From contig JAQGLT010000129.1 of NCBI GenBank assembly GCA_028292745.1, forward strand, positions 1 to 64,000: a DNA stretch of 64,000 nt, in the 5' to 3' direction. Source of the stretch: Polaromonas sp. Lineage in GTDB: Bacteria > Pseudomonadota > Gammaproteobacteria > Burkholderiales > Burkholderiaceae_C. Positions 1 through 9,373 of the stretch are shown piece by piece (positions within the stretch are counted from its first letter, which is position 1; each line of letters starts with the position of its first letter). A model generated the notes under the pieces. It was not told the DNA's origin. It searched no databases and saw nothing but the letters and a program-made list of their open reading frames with translations. The position numbers and the translations under genes were made by a program.

Positions 1-117
1 CCCCAGGCCCGAACCGTCGATGCCTTGTGGAGCGTCATTGGCCAATTGCTGGACCGCTTTGGCAGCGCCGAGTGCGAGCGCTACGTTCGCCACTGCGGCT
101 ATTGCGGGTCAGGATGA
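1..117 (+). pseudogene. C-terminal end of IS630-like transposase, cut by the window edge
   Basis: Frame 1 reads PQARTVDALWSVIGQLLDRFGSAECERYVRHCGYCGSG*, resembling the C-terminus of IS630-family transposases. Whether the element is intact cannot be seen. Confidence 0.6.
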
Positions 118-285
118 AACCGCTCTAATCGTTGGCCTCTTTCATGGTTGCAAGGCATGAAGGCCAATCGACATTGGTATTGATAGGCCATCAATAATCT
201 GCCAATCCCCTATTGTTGGTCGGAGCTTTCTCTGGTTTTCTGCGGCATTATTATTGGCAATTTCAACTCTTGCCTGCCTTACCAG

Positions 286-1107
286 CTACAAATGGCGGTG
301 CATAAAGCCGGTTACCGCCGTGATTAATTGTTCAGGCTTATCTCGGTGGGGCGAGTGTCCGCAACCCGGCAGTTCAAGCAGTTCAGTGTGCGGGACATGC
401 GCTGAAATGCCGTGAATCTGCGCCAGCGTTCCGTATTCATCGTTTTGTCCCTGAATCGCCAGAAGCGGACAACGTATGGTGCTGATTTCTTTTTCAATGG
501 ACCAGTGTTTGAATGCCGGCTTGAGCCAGATGTCGTTCCAGCCCCAGAAGGCGGAATCCGGGTCGTCGTGGTAACGGGCCAGGCGCTGGCGCAAGTCGGT
601 TTCCAGGTATGCCGTGCGGGATTGGTGGATGCTGCTGACGGATACATCTTCTACCAGGATATGCGGCGCCAGCACGACGGCGCCTGCGATGCGCTCCGAA
701 TACGTGGCTGCATAAAGCAGGGCGATGGAGCCGCCGTCGCTGTGACCGAACAGCCAGGGACGCTGCACTGCGCCATCAATACCCAAAGCGTCAAGAAGTG
801 ACGGTAAGACCTCCAGCGCCTGCCGGTGCATGAAGTCCAGTCCCCAGGCCTCCTCGGCGGCACGCGGCGTTGAGCGACCATAGCCTGGGCGTGAATACAC
901 CAGTCCCCGGCAGCCAGCCGCCTGGCAAAGCTGCAACGGAAAGTTCTTCCACATCGCCACAGAGCCGAGGCCTTCATGCAAAAAAATGATCAGGGGCGCG
1001 TCCGGTCGGTCTTGTGCAATCCACTGGTATTCAATGCTGACCTTGCGGCCCGCCCATTCGATACCCATGAACGCTGCCTGCTGCGGCTTTTGCGCCTTTT
1101 GACTCAT
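286..1107 (-). CDS. alpha/beta hydrolase of the box cluster
   Basis: GHSDGGSIALLYA nucleophile elbow and C-terminal GCGHSPHRDKP; overlaps the ligase gene by 4 nt. Confidence 0.85.
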   Translation of the reverse strand: MSQKAQKPQQAAFMGIEWAGRKVSIEYQWIAQDRPDAPLIIFLHEGLGSVAMWKNFPLQLCQAAGCRGLVYSRPGYGRSTPRAAEEAWGLDFMHRQALEVLPSLLDALGIDGAVQRPWLFGHSDGGSIALLYAATYSERIAGAVVLAPHILVEDVSVSSIHQSRTAYLETDLRQRLARYHDDPDSAFWGWNDIWLKPAFKHWSIEKEISTIRCPLLAIQGQNDEYGTLAQIHGISAHVPHTELLELPGCGHSPHRDKPEQLITAVTGFMHRHL

Positions 1108-2687
1108 GTTGCAGGAATCTCCAGGTCGCGCAGCCTGAAACGCTGGATCTTGCCAGTTGCAGTTTTGGGCAATTCAACCAAAAATTCAATCGAACGCGGG
1201 TATTTGTAAGGTGCCAGGCGTTCTTTAACGAAGGCCTTCAGCTCTTCCTCAGTTACCTGCCCGCTCGGCCGGAGTACCACATAGGCCTTGGTTTTAGTAA
1301 GTCCTTCGGCATCCGGGACGCCGATCACGGCTGCTTCCAGAACAGCCGGGTGCAGTGACAGCGTGGCCTCGACCTCGAACGGAGAAACGTAGATGCCGCT
1401 GACCTTGAGCATGTCATCGCTGCGGCCCGAATAGGTGTAGGTGCCGTCGGCGTTGCGGATGTATTTGTCGCCGCTCTTGGTCCAGGCGCCCTGGAAGGTG
1501 TCGCGTGACTTGGCGCGGTTGCCCCAGTACATCAGCGCGGCCGTCGGCCCCTTGATGTAAAGATCACCGGTCTCGCCGTCCGGGACCAGCCGGCCGTCAT
1601 CGCCGCGCAGTTCCAGCTCGTAGCCGGGCACCGGCCAGCCGGTGGTGCCGTAGCGCACCTTGCCGGGCAGGTTGGACAAGAAGACGTGCAGCATCTCGGT
1701 CGAGCCGATCCCGTCGATGATCTCGACGCCGTAATGGGCGGTGAAGCGCTCGCCCAGGTCGGCCGGCAAGGCCTCGCCGGCCGAGGACGCCAGCCGCAGC
1801 GCCACCTGGTGCTTTGCCGGCAGTCCGGGCGCGGCCAGCATGCCGGCAAAGCCGGTCGGCGCGCCGAAGAATACGGTTGGCTGTTTGTCCACCCAGCGCT
1901 TGAAGGTTGCCGCCGGCGTAGGGCGCTCGGCCATCAGCACCACAGTCGCGCCCACACTGAGCGGAAAACTCAGGGCATTGCCCAGGCCGTAGGCAAAAAA
2001 CAGCTTGGCGGCGGAAAAGCAGATGTCGCGCTCGGTCAAGCCCAGGATCGCCTTGCCGTACAGCTCGGCGGTCCAGTAGGGGTTGGCATGCGTGTGCAGC
2101 GCGCCCTTGGGCCGGCCGGTGGAGCCCGAGGAATAAAGCCAGAAGCCGGGATCGTCCGGCCCGGTGGCGGCAGCGTGGGCCAGCGGCTGGTGCTGTTCGA
2201 TCAGTGCCTCAAGGGCCAGGCCGCCTTCTGGCAGCAACCCTTCGGGGCATGAAACAATCACCGTCCTGACCTCATGTGCCACCTTCTTCATGGCTTCCTG
2301 CAACGTGGGCAGCAGTGCGGCGGAAACCAGCACGGCTTGAGCGCGGCTGTTCGCCAGCATGAACGCATAGTCTTCACTCGTCAGCAAGGTGTTGACCGCG
2401 ACCGGCACGATGCCGGCATACATCGCGCCCAGAAAGCTCACCGGCCAGTCGTTGCAGTCATGCATCAACAGCAGCACCCTTTCCTCGCGCCGCACGCCGC
2501 TGGCCAGCAGTCCGGCAGCCACGCGGCGAAGGCGTTCGGCCAGTTCTGCGTAGCTGATGCTTCCCGCGTCATCAATGTAAGCCGTCTTGGCCGGGCGCGA
2601 GGCGTTGCACTCGATCAGGTGCTGCGCAAAATTGAAATGCGTGCCCAGCGGAGAAGCTTCAGGCATATTTGTCGGGGAGGTGGCCAT
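1104..2687 (-). CDS. benzoate-CoA ligase
   Basis: YSSGSTGRPKGALHTH AMP-binding motif, TGWPVPGYELELR, C-terminal PKTATGKIQRFRLR; adjacent to box genes. Confidence 0.9.
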   Translation of the reverse strand: MATSPTNMPEASPLGTHFNFAQHLIECNASRPAKTAYIDDAGSISYAELAERLRRVAAGLLASGVRREERVLLLMHDCNDWPVSFLGAMYAGIVPVAVNTLLTSEDYAFMLANSRAQAVLVSAALLPTLQEAMKKVAHEVRTVIVSCPEGLLPEGGLALEALIEQHQPLAHAAATGPDDPGFWLYSSGSTGRPKGALHTHANPYWTAELYGKAILGLTERDICFSAAKLFFAYGLGNALSFPLSVGATVVLMAERPTPAATFKRWVDKQPTVFFGAPTGFAGMLAAPGLPAKHQVALRLASSAGEALPADLGERFTAHYGVEIIDGIGSTEMLHVFLSNLPGKVRYGTTGWPVPGYELELRGDDGRLVPDGETGDLYIKGPTAALMYWGNRAKSRDTFQGAWTKSGDKYIRNADGTYTYSGRSDDMLKVSGIYVSPFEVEATLSLHPAVLEAAVIGVPDAEGLTKTKAYVVLRPSGQVTEEELKAFVKERLAPYKYPRSIEFLVELPKTATGKIQRFRLRDLEIPAT

Positions 2688-2702
2688 GTCAGGTCTTTCT
2701 TA

Positions 2703-4274
2703 TCAAGCGGGTGTTTGCAAATGGGCCAGCACGGCAGTGCTGGCTTGCATGGCACTGCGGCGGTGGTAAAAGTTCAGCGCGCGCAGGCCGCCCAGCTCCT
2801 CGCCGCCGCCTGCCCGGCCGGGGCCGCCGTGCAGCGACTGCGGCATCACGTTGCCATGGCCGGTCTGCAGCTGGGCCACGTCGGGCGAGATCACATGCAC
2901 CCGGCCATGGCTGTCGGCCAAGTCCAGCGCGGCAGCCGCCAGCGCTGCCGCATCGCTGCCGTAGAGCGAAGTCACCAGCGAACCCTGGCCGCGCCGCACC
3001 AGCGCCAGCGCATGTGCTGTGTCGCGGTAGGGAATCAAGGTGGCGACCGGGCCGAAGACCTCGGTGTCATGCACGCGGTCGGCGCTGTCGCTGCCCCTGG
3101 CATCGCGGGTGCCCAGCAGCGTCGGCCCGACGCAGCAGGCGATGGTCGGGTCGGCATCGACCAGCGCCTGCTGGCTGCTGTCATGCAGCACTTCGGCCTG
3201 CCCGGCCAGGTGTGCCAAGCCTTCGCGCACCGCCGCCAGCTGGCTGCGGCTCACCAGCGCGCCCATGCGCACGGTGTCGTTGCGCGGGTTGCCCACGGTG
3301 GTCTTGGCCAGCCGCGCCGACAAGGCCTGGGCCACTGCCGCGTACAGCGCCTCGGGCACGAAGACGCGCCGGATCGCGGTGCATTTCTGGCCCGACTTGA
3401 CCGTCATCTCGCGCGCCACTTCCTTGACCAGCAGGTCAAACGCCGGGCTGTCGGCTGCCTCGCCGGGTAGCAGCACGGCCGAATTCAGGCTGTCGGCCTC
3501 GATGTTGACGCGCACCGAGCGCTGCACCACGGCCGGGTGCGAGCGGATCACCGCCGCCGTGTCGGCCGAGCCGGTGAAAGACACCACGTCAAAGGGCTGC
3601 AGCTGGTCCATCAGACCGGCCGAGCTGCCGCACACGACGGACAGCGCGCCTGGCGGGAAAATGTCCGCATCAACCACATCCTTGACCATGCGCTGCGTCA
3701 GCCAGGCGGTGGCGGTGGCCGGCTTGATGATGACCGGCACGCCCGAGAGCAGGGCGGGTGCTGCTTTTTCCCACAGGCCCCAGGCCGGGAAGTTGAAGGC
3801 GTTGATGAACAGCGCCACGCCGCGCGTCGGCGTCAGGACATGCTGCGACTGGAACAGCGGCTCCTTTCCAAGGCGCGCCATGTCGCCGTCGAGCATGAAA
3901 CGCTTGTCGCCCAGCGCGTCGCCCAGCTTGGCATAGCTGCCCAGCGTAAACAGCGCGCCGTCGATGTCCACCGCCGAGTCATTTTTCACCGTGCCGCTGT
4001 TGGCCGTGGCGATGTCGTAGTAGGCGTCACGGTTTGCCTGCAGCACCTTGAGGGCGGCGGACAGCAATGCGGCGCGTTCGCGGTAGGTGAGGGCGCGCAG
4101 GGCGGCGCCGCCCTGTTCGCGGGCAAAGTCAAAGCCTGCCGCCAGGTCAAGCCCGGTGGCATCGACCCGCACGAGTTCGGTGCCCAGCACCGGGTCGAGC
4201 AGCGCGGTGCCGGCGCCGGCGCCGGTGCCGGCCTGCCAGCGGCCGCCGAGGTAGTTTGAAAGCAATTCAGTCAT
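2703..4274 (-). CDS. boxD: 3,4-dehydroadipyl-CoA semialdehyde dehydrogenase (BoxD-type aldehyde dehydrogenase)
   Basis: ALDH superfamily features ([53 protein letters not shown]) in box context. Confidence 0.85.
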   Translation of the reverse strand: MTELLSNYLGGRWQAGTGAGAGTALLDPVLGTELVRVDATGLDLAAGFDFAREQGGAALRALTYRERAALLSAALKVLQANRDAYYDIATANSGTVKNDSAVDIDGALFTLGSYAKLGDALGDKRFMLDGDMARLGKEPLFQSQHVLTPTRGVALFINAFNFPAWGLWEKAAPALLSGVPVIIKPATATAWLTQRMVKDVVDADIFPPGALSVVCGSSAGLMDQLQPFDVVSFTGSADTAAVIRSHPAVVQRSVRVNIEADSLNSAVLLPGEAADSPAFDLLVKEVAREMTVKSGQKCTAIRRVFVPEALYAAVAQALSARLAKTTVGNPRNDTVRMGALVSRSQLAAVREGLAHLAGQAEVLHDSSQQALVDADPTIACCVGPTLLGTRDARGSDSADRVHDTEVFGPVATLIPYRDTAHALALVRRGQGSLVTSLYGSDAAALAAAALDLADSHGRVHVISPDVAQLQTGHGNVMPQSLHGGPGRAGGGEELGGLRALNFYHRRSAMQASTAVLAHLQTPA

Positions 4275-4317
4275 AGGTGTTTCTCTGGAAATGATCAGGG
4301 TTCAGCGCATGTTTGAG

Positions 4318-4374
4318 CATAAAAATGGCTGCAGCGCAGGCGCAGACTACGCAATTAGCTATTAATTAGATAGC
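4318..4374 (+). repeat. family A palindromic element
   Basis: ...AAAAATGGCTGCAGCGCAGGCGCAGACTACGCAATTAGCTATTAATTAGATAGC. Confidence 0.6.
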
Positions 4375-4429
4375 AAGCAACTGCTGGGCCGCAGCGCCTG
4401 CCAATCGGCGCAGCCACTCAACCTCAAGC

Positions 4430-4912
4430 TCATTGGCGGGTGAATTCAATGCTGCCCTGCGGCAGGAGGTACAGCACCAGGGCGCGGCCGCTGGTGACCG
4501 TTGGGCGGTGGGCGCTACCGGGCGGGTAGACCAGCCAGCCAGCTGGGCGCCCGTCGAACAGTGCGTCGTCGAGCGGCATGATCAGGTCGATCTCGCCGTT
4601 CGGGTGCGCATGGTGCGGGCCGGCAATGTCCTGCATATCGACCACATCGACCGAAAAGCCGTGCAGATCGTCGGCCGGCTTGAAGATGCGGCCATAGCGG
4701 ATGCCGCCGCCTTCGCGCTCGCACAGCCAGCCTTGGGCAACGCCCGCCATGCAGGTCTGCTTGAGCTGGCGGTAGGTGGCGCTGTCTGCGCCATGCGCGG
4801 CATTGAGCCAGCGGTCCAGGTCGGCATCGAGCGGCCGGCCAGCCAGCTGGGCCGTCAGCTGCGTGACCTGTTCGCGGAATTCAGCCGGGGAGGCTGTAGG
4901 GGCTGGGGACAT
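4430..4912 (-). CDS. DUF4863-like (cupin-like) protein of the benzoate cluster
   Basis: 160 aa, PHHAHPNGEIDLIMPL and GWLVYPPGSAHRPTV; position between boxD and boxR. Confidence 0.7.
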   Translation of the reverse strand: MSPAPTASPAEFREQVTQLTAQLAGRPLDADLDRWLNAAHGADSATYRQLKQTCMAGVAQGWLCEREGGGIRYGRIFKPADDLHGFSVDVVDMQDIAGPHHAHPNGEIDLIMPLDDALFDGRPAGWLVYPPGSAHRPTVTSGRALVLYLLPQGSIEFTRQ

Positions 4913-4950
4913 GGGACGCTTCTCCTATGGTGTTTGATGTTGCCAATTCA

Positions 4951-4971
4951 TGCAATATGAATTATTGTGCG
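4951..4971. promoter_or_regulatory. candidate BoxR operator (TGCA repeats) in the boxR upstream region
   Basis: TTCATGCAATATGAATTATTGTGCG contains TGCA and TGCG plus the inverted repeat TTCAT-GCAAT-ATGAA, just upstream of boxR. Confidence 0.4.
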
Positions 4972-5000
4972 TATATGAACCATAAAGCCTGAAAAACGCT

Positions 5001-5984
5001 ATGTCAAGCAATATATTGCATGTATCAGGGTTAGCCCCAGATCAGCTTCTCCCCCTTTCAAGGGCTGCGCCGGCCCTAGTTCCAGCGTCAGCGCTTGAAA
5101 TAGCGCAGCCAGAAGAGAAAAACCCCTTCCTGGCGGCCCTCGGCGAGCGGGTGAAGGCACTGCGGGCGCGGCGCGGCATGACCCGCAAGGCAGTGTCGAT
5201 TGCCGCCGATGTGTCCGAGCGCCATCTGGCCAACCTGGAATACGGCGAAGGCAATGTCTCCATCCTGGTGCTGCTGCAGGTCGCCCGCGCCTTGCAATGC
5301 TCGCTGGCCGAATTGATTGGCGATGTCACCACCTCGACGCCCGAATGGCTTTTGATCCGCGAACTGCTCGAAGGCCGCGACGACGCCGCGCTGCGCCGGG
5401 TGCGGATCGCCGTCGGCGAGATGCTGGGCACCGGCAGCGGCAACACCGCCATCAGCACCCAGGTCGCGCTGATCGGCCTGCGCGGCGCCGGCAAATCGAC
5501 GCTGGGGACGATGCTGGCCGAAGACCTGGGCTTTCCCTTTGTCGAGCTGAGCCGTGAAATCGAAAAATTCGCAGGCTGCAGCGTGTCCGAGATCCAGGCG
5601 CTCTACGGCATGAACGCCTACCGGCGCTACGAGCGGCGCGCGCTGGAGGAATCGATCCAGATCTACCCGGAGGCGGTCATTGCCACGCCCGGCGGCCTGG
5701 TGTCGGACCCGGCCACGTTCAACCAACTGCTGTCGCATTGCACCACCGTCTGGTTGCAGGCCGACCCGGAAGACCATATGAGGCGGGTGATGGCGCAGGG
5801 CGACTTGCGGCCCATGGCGGCCAGCCGGCAGGCCATGGAGGACCTCAAGGGCATTCTGTCGGGCCGCGCCGCTTTCTATTCAAAGGCGCAGTACAAGGTC
5901 GATACCAGCGCGCAAAGCCTGGACCAGTCGTTTCAGGTGCTCAGGACAACCGTGCGCAAGGCGCTGGGGCTGCCGTTGGTATAG
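5001..5984 (+). CDS. boxR: BoxR-type regulator: N-terminal HTH (XRE) plus shikimate-kinase-like domain
   Basis: LGERVKALRARRGMTRKAVSIAADVSERHLANLEYGEGN HTH followed by ALIGLRGAGKSTLGTMLAEDLGFPFVELSREIE P-loop. Confidence 0.92.
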   Translation: MSSNILHVSGLAPDQLLPLSRAAPALVPASALEIAQPEEKNPFLAALGERVKALRARRGMTRKAVSIAADVSERHLANLEYGEGNVSILVLLQVARALQCSLAELIGDVTTSTPEWLLIRELLEGRDDAALRRVRIAVGEMLGTGSGNTAISTQVALIGLRGAGKSTLGTMLAEDLGFPFVELSREIEKFAGCSVSEIQALYGMNAYRRYERRALEESIQIYPEAVIATPGGLVSDPATFNQLLSHCTTVWLQADPEDHMRRVMAQGDLRPMAASRQAMEDLKGILSGRAAFYSKAQYKVDTSAQSLDQSFQVLRTTVRKALGLPLV

Positions 5985-6037
5985 CGCAGGTGGTTTACAA
6001 AAAACTGCATGAAAGTGCTTGCGATTTTGAATTGATA

Positions 6038-6084
6038 TGCAATATCATGCGTACATCGAATTTTAATTAGTGCATTTTTGTGCA
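6038..6084. promoter_or_regulatory. candidate BoxR operators: TGCA-N6-TGCG (6038-6051) and TGCA-N6-TGCA (6071-6084)
   Basis: Two TGCA-spaced repeats directly 5' of boxC; BoxR/BzdR-type regulators are described as recognising TGCA repeats. Confidence 0.5.
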
Positions 6085-6104
6085 TCAAACCGGAGATTGC
6101 TTTC

Positions 6105-7763
6105 ATGACCACCGCTTCCCATGTCGAATACCAGACCGACCCGTCGCAGTACAAACACTGGAAACTCAGCTTCAACGGCCCCGTTGCCACGCTGGCGGTG
6201 GACATCGATGAAAACGCCGGCCTGCGTCCCGGCTACAAGCTCAAGCTCAACAGCTATGACCTGGGCGTCGACATCGAGCTGAACGACGCCATCAGCCGCA
6301 TCCGTTTCGAGCACCCTGAAGTGCGCACCGTCGTGGTGACGAGCGCCAAGGACAAAGTGTTCTGCTCGGGCGCCAACATCTTCATGCTGGGCGTGAGCAG
6401 CCATTCCTGGAAGGTGAACTTCTGCAAGTTCACCAACGAAACCCGCAACGGCCTGGAAGACTCCTCCCAGCACAGCGGCCTGAAGTTCCTGGCTGCCGTC
6501 AATGGCGCCTGCGCCGGCGGTGGCTACGAGCTGGCACTGGCCTGCGATGAAATCATCCTGATCGATGACCGCTCCAGCGCTGTCAGCCTGCCCGAAGTTC
6601 CCCTGCTCGGCGTGCTGCCCGGCACCGGCGGCCTGACCCGCGTGACCGACAAGCGCCATGTGCGCCATGACCTGGCCGACCTGTTCTGCACCAGCGTCGA
6701 GGGCGTGCGCGGCCAGAAGGCCAAGGACTGGCGCCTGGTCGATGACATCGCCAAGGCAGTCGATTTCTCGGCAAAAGTGCAGGCCAGGGCGCTGGCGCTG
6801 GCCGAGCAGAGCGACCGTCCCGCCGACGGCAAGGGCGTGGTCTTCAAGCCGCTTGCCCGCACCGTCGAAGCCAATGCCCTGCGCTATTCAAACGTGACGG
6901 TCGAGATCGACCGCGCCAAGCGCACCGCCACCTGGACCATCAAGGCGCCAATGGGCACGCAGCCGACGGACATCGCCGGCATCGAGGCGGCGGGCGCCGA
7001 CTGGTTCCCGCTGGTCATGGCCCGCGAGCTGGAAGATGCAATCCTGATGATGCGCACCAACGAGCTGGAAGTCGGCGTCTGGCTGATCAAGACCGAGGGC
7101 GAGGCCAGCGCCGTGCTGGCGATGGATGAAACGCTGCTGGCGCACCAGGGCCATTGGTTCGTGCGTGAAACCATCGGCCTGCTGCGCCGCACCCTGAGCC
7201 GCCTGGATCTGTCGTCGCGCAGCCTGTTCGCGCTGATCGAGCCGGGCTCCTGCTTTGCCGGCACCTATTTGGAACTGGCCCTGGCCTGCGACCGCAGCTA
7301 CCACTTGGCGCTGCCCGACGACGAGGAGCGCGCGCCGCAGATCACCGTGTCGGACACCAACTTCGGCATCTACCCGATGGTCACCGGCCAGAGCCGGCTC
7401 GGCCGCCGCTTCTATGACGAGCAGCCGGCGCTTGAAGCCGTGCGCGCCAAGGCCGGCCAGGCGCTCGATGCCGACGCGGCCTTCGCCGTGGGCCTGGTCA
7501 CCGCCAACCCGGACGACATCGACTGGGAAGACGAGGTGCGGATTGCAATTGAAGAGCGAGTGGCCATGTCGCCCGATGCGTTGACCGGAATGGAAGCCAA
7601 TTTGCGCTTCAACGGCACCGAGAACATGTTCACCCGGATTTTCGGCCGCCTGACCGCCTGGCAGAACTGGATTTTCCAGCGCCCCAATGCCGTGGGCGAC
7701 AAGGGTGCGCTCAAGGTCTACGGCAAGGGCGACAAGGCCCAGTTCGACTGGAACCGCGTCTAA
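6105..7763 (+). CDS. boxC: benzoyl-CoA-dihydrodiol lyase / 2,3-epoxybenzoyl-CoA dihydrolase
   Basis: MTTASHVEYQTDPSQYKHWKLSFNGPVATLAVDIDENAGLRPGYKLKLNSYDLGVDIEL; crotonase fold; between boxR and boxB. Confidence 0.93.
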   Translation: MTTASHVEYQTDPSQYKHWKLSFNGPVATLAVDIDENAGLRPGYKLKLNSYDLGVDIELNDAISRIRFEHPEVRTVVVTSAKDKVFCSGANIFMLGVSSHSWKVNFCKFTNETRNGLEDSSQHSGLKFLAAVNGACAGGGYELALACDEIILIDDRSSAVSLPEVPLLGVLPGTGGLTRVTDKRHVRHDLADLFCTSVEGVRGQKAKDWRLVDDIAKAVDFSAKVQARALALAEQSDRPADGKGVVFKPLARTVEANALRYSNVTVEIDRAKRTATWTIKAPMGTQPTDIAGIEAAGADWFPLVMARELEDAILMMRTNELEVGVWLIKTEGEASAVLAMDETLLAHQGHWFVRETIGLLRRTLSRLDLSSRSLFALIEPGSCFAGTYLELALACDRSYHLALPDDEERAPQITVSDTNFGIYPMVTGQSRLGRRFYDEQPALEAVRAKAGQALDADAAFAVGLVTANPDDIDWEDEVRIAIEERVAMSPDALTGMEANLRFNGTENMFTRIFGRLTAWQNWIFQRPNAVGDKGALKVYGKGDKAQFDWNRV

Positions 7764-7863
7764 GCCAAGCGTTCTCGCAAAGTCTTTGTTGTGCGGCGCG
7801 ATCCGGGTGGCGCGCTGCAACCGAAACCTTCCCCCGAATTAGCCTCGTTTTTTGGAGACCATC

Positions 7864-9291
7864 ATGTCCAGCATCAATTACAGCGAAAAGATTCCCAACA
7901 ACGTCAACCTCGGCGAAGACCGCACCCTGCAGCGCGCGCTGGAGCAGTGGCAGCCCAACTTTCTCAGCTGGTGGGACGACATCGGCCCCGAAGGCTCGGC
8001 CAACTCCGACGTGTACCTGCGCACCGCCATCAGCGTCGATCCACAGGGCTGGGCCCAGTTCGGCCATGTCAAGATGCGCGACTACCGCTGGGGCATTTTC
8101 CTGAACCCCGGCAGCGCCGACCGCGAGATCCATTTCGGCGACCACAAGGGCGAAAAGGCCTGGACCGACGTGCCCGGCGAACACCGCGCCAACCTGCGCC
8201 GCATCATCGTCACCCAGGGCGACACCGAGCCGGCTTCGGTCGAGCAGCAGCGCCACCTGGGCCTCACCGCGCCCAGCATGTACGACCTGCGCAACCTCTA
8301 CCAGATCAATGTCGAGGAAGGCCGCCACCTCTGGGCCATGGTCTACCTGCTGCACAAGCATTTCGGCCGCGACGGCCGCGACGAGGCCGAGGGCCTGCTG
8401 GAGCGGCGCAGCGGCGACGCCAACAACCCGCGCATCCTGGGCGCCTTCAACGAAGCCACGCCGGACTGGCTGAGCTTTTTCATGTTCACCTATTTCACCG
8501 ACCGCGACGGCAAGTTCCAGCTCGCCGCGCTGGCCGAAAGCGCCTTCGACCCGCTGGCCCGCACCACCAAGTTCATGCTGACCGAGGAAGCGCACCACAT
8601 GTTCGTCGGCGAAAGCGGCATTTCACGCGTCATCCAGCGCACCGCGCAGAAGATGAACGAGCTGAAAACCGACGACGTGGGCAAGCTGCGCGCCGCCGGC
8701 GTGATCGACCTGCCGACGATCCAGCGCTACATCAACTTCCACTACAGCGTCACCATCGACCTGTTTGGCGCCGACGAGTCGAGCAATGCCGCCACCTTCT
8801 ACAGCTCGGGCCTGAAGGGCCGCTACGAAGAGGGCAAGCGCGTCGATGACCATGTGCTCAAGGGCCAGACCTACAAGGTGATCGAGGCCAAGGACGGCCA
8901 GCTGGTCGAAAAGGAAGTGCCGATGCTCAATGCGCTCAATGAAGTGCTGCGCGACGACTACATCCGCGACTCGGTGGCCGGCGTGGAGCGCTGGAACAAA
9001 GTCTTGGACAAGGCCGGCATCCCGGTCCGGCTCAAGGTGCCGCACAAGGCGTTTCACCGCAACATCGGCGCGCTGTCCAAGGTCAAGGTCTCGCCCGACG
9101 GCCGCGTGGTGTCGGAGGCCGAATGGAATGCCTGCGTCAACCAGTGGCTGCCGAGCACTGAAGACCGCGCCTATGTCGCCAGCCTGATGGGCCGCGTCAT
9201 CGAGCCGGGCAAGTTCGCCAACTGGATCGCGCCGCCGGTCATGGGCATCAACCGCCAGCCGGTGGACTTTGAGTATGTCCGTTTCAACTAA
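7864..9291 (+). CDS. boxB: benzoyl-CoA 2,3-epoxidase, oxygenase component
   Basis: MSSINYSEKIPNNVNLGEDRTLQRALEQWQPNFLSWW..., di-iron-type EEAHHMFVGESG; between boxC and boxA. Confidence 0.94.
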   Translation: MSSINYSEKIPNNVNLGEDRTLQRALEQWQPNFLSWWDDIGPEGSANSDVYLRTAISVDPQGWAQFGHVKMRDYRWGIFLNPGSADREIHFGDHKGEKAWTDVPGEHRANLRRIIVTQGDTEPASVEQQRHLGLTAPSMYDLRNLYQINVEEGRHLWAMVYLLHKHFGRDGRDEAEGLLERRSGDANNPRILGAFNEATPDWLSFFMFTYFTDRDGKFQLAALAESAFDPLARTTKFMLTEEAHHMFVGESGISRVIQRTAQKMNELKTDDVGKLRAAGVIDLPTIQRYINFHYSVTIDLFGADESSNAATFYSSGLKGRYEEGKRVDDHVLKGQTYKVIEAKDGQLVEKEVPMLNALNEVLRDDYIRDSVAGVERWNKVLDKAGIPVRLKVPHKAFHRNIGALSKVKVSPDGRVVSEAEWNACVNQWLPSTEDRAYVASLMGRVIEPGKFANWIAPPVMGINRQPVDFEYVRFN

Positions 9292-9319
9292 TTAAAATTC
9301 TCGCATCACGGAGACAATG

Positions 9320-9342
9320 CAGGGGGCTTTCAAAGCCCCCTG
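9320..9342 (+). other. perfect inverted repeat between boxB and boxA
   Basis: CAGGGGGCTTT-C-AAAGCCCCCTG, followed by TTTGCC. Confidence 0.75.
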
Positions 9343-9373
9343 TTTGCCATTCAAGCCCTACCTGGGAATCGCC

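Noticed and set aside
2274-3470. 398-aa plus-strand ORF
   Set aside because: Antisense to the ligase and boxD; shadow ORF.
5460-5984. Shikimate kinase fused to HTH as a novel fusion
   Set aside because: This architecture is established for BoxR/BzdR-type regulators, so not novel.
6888-8598. Two long minus-strand ORFs (6888-7820 and 7711-8598)
   Set aside because: Antisense to boxC and boxB, which have clear family motifs.
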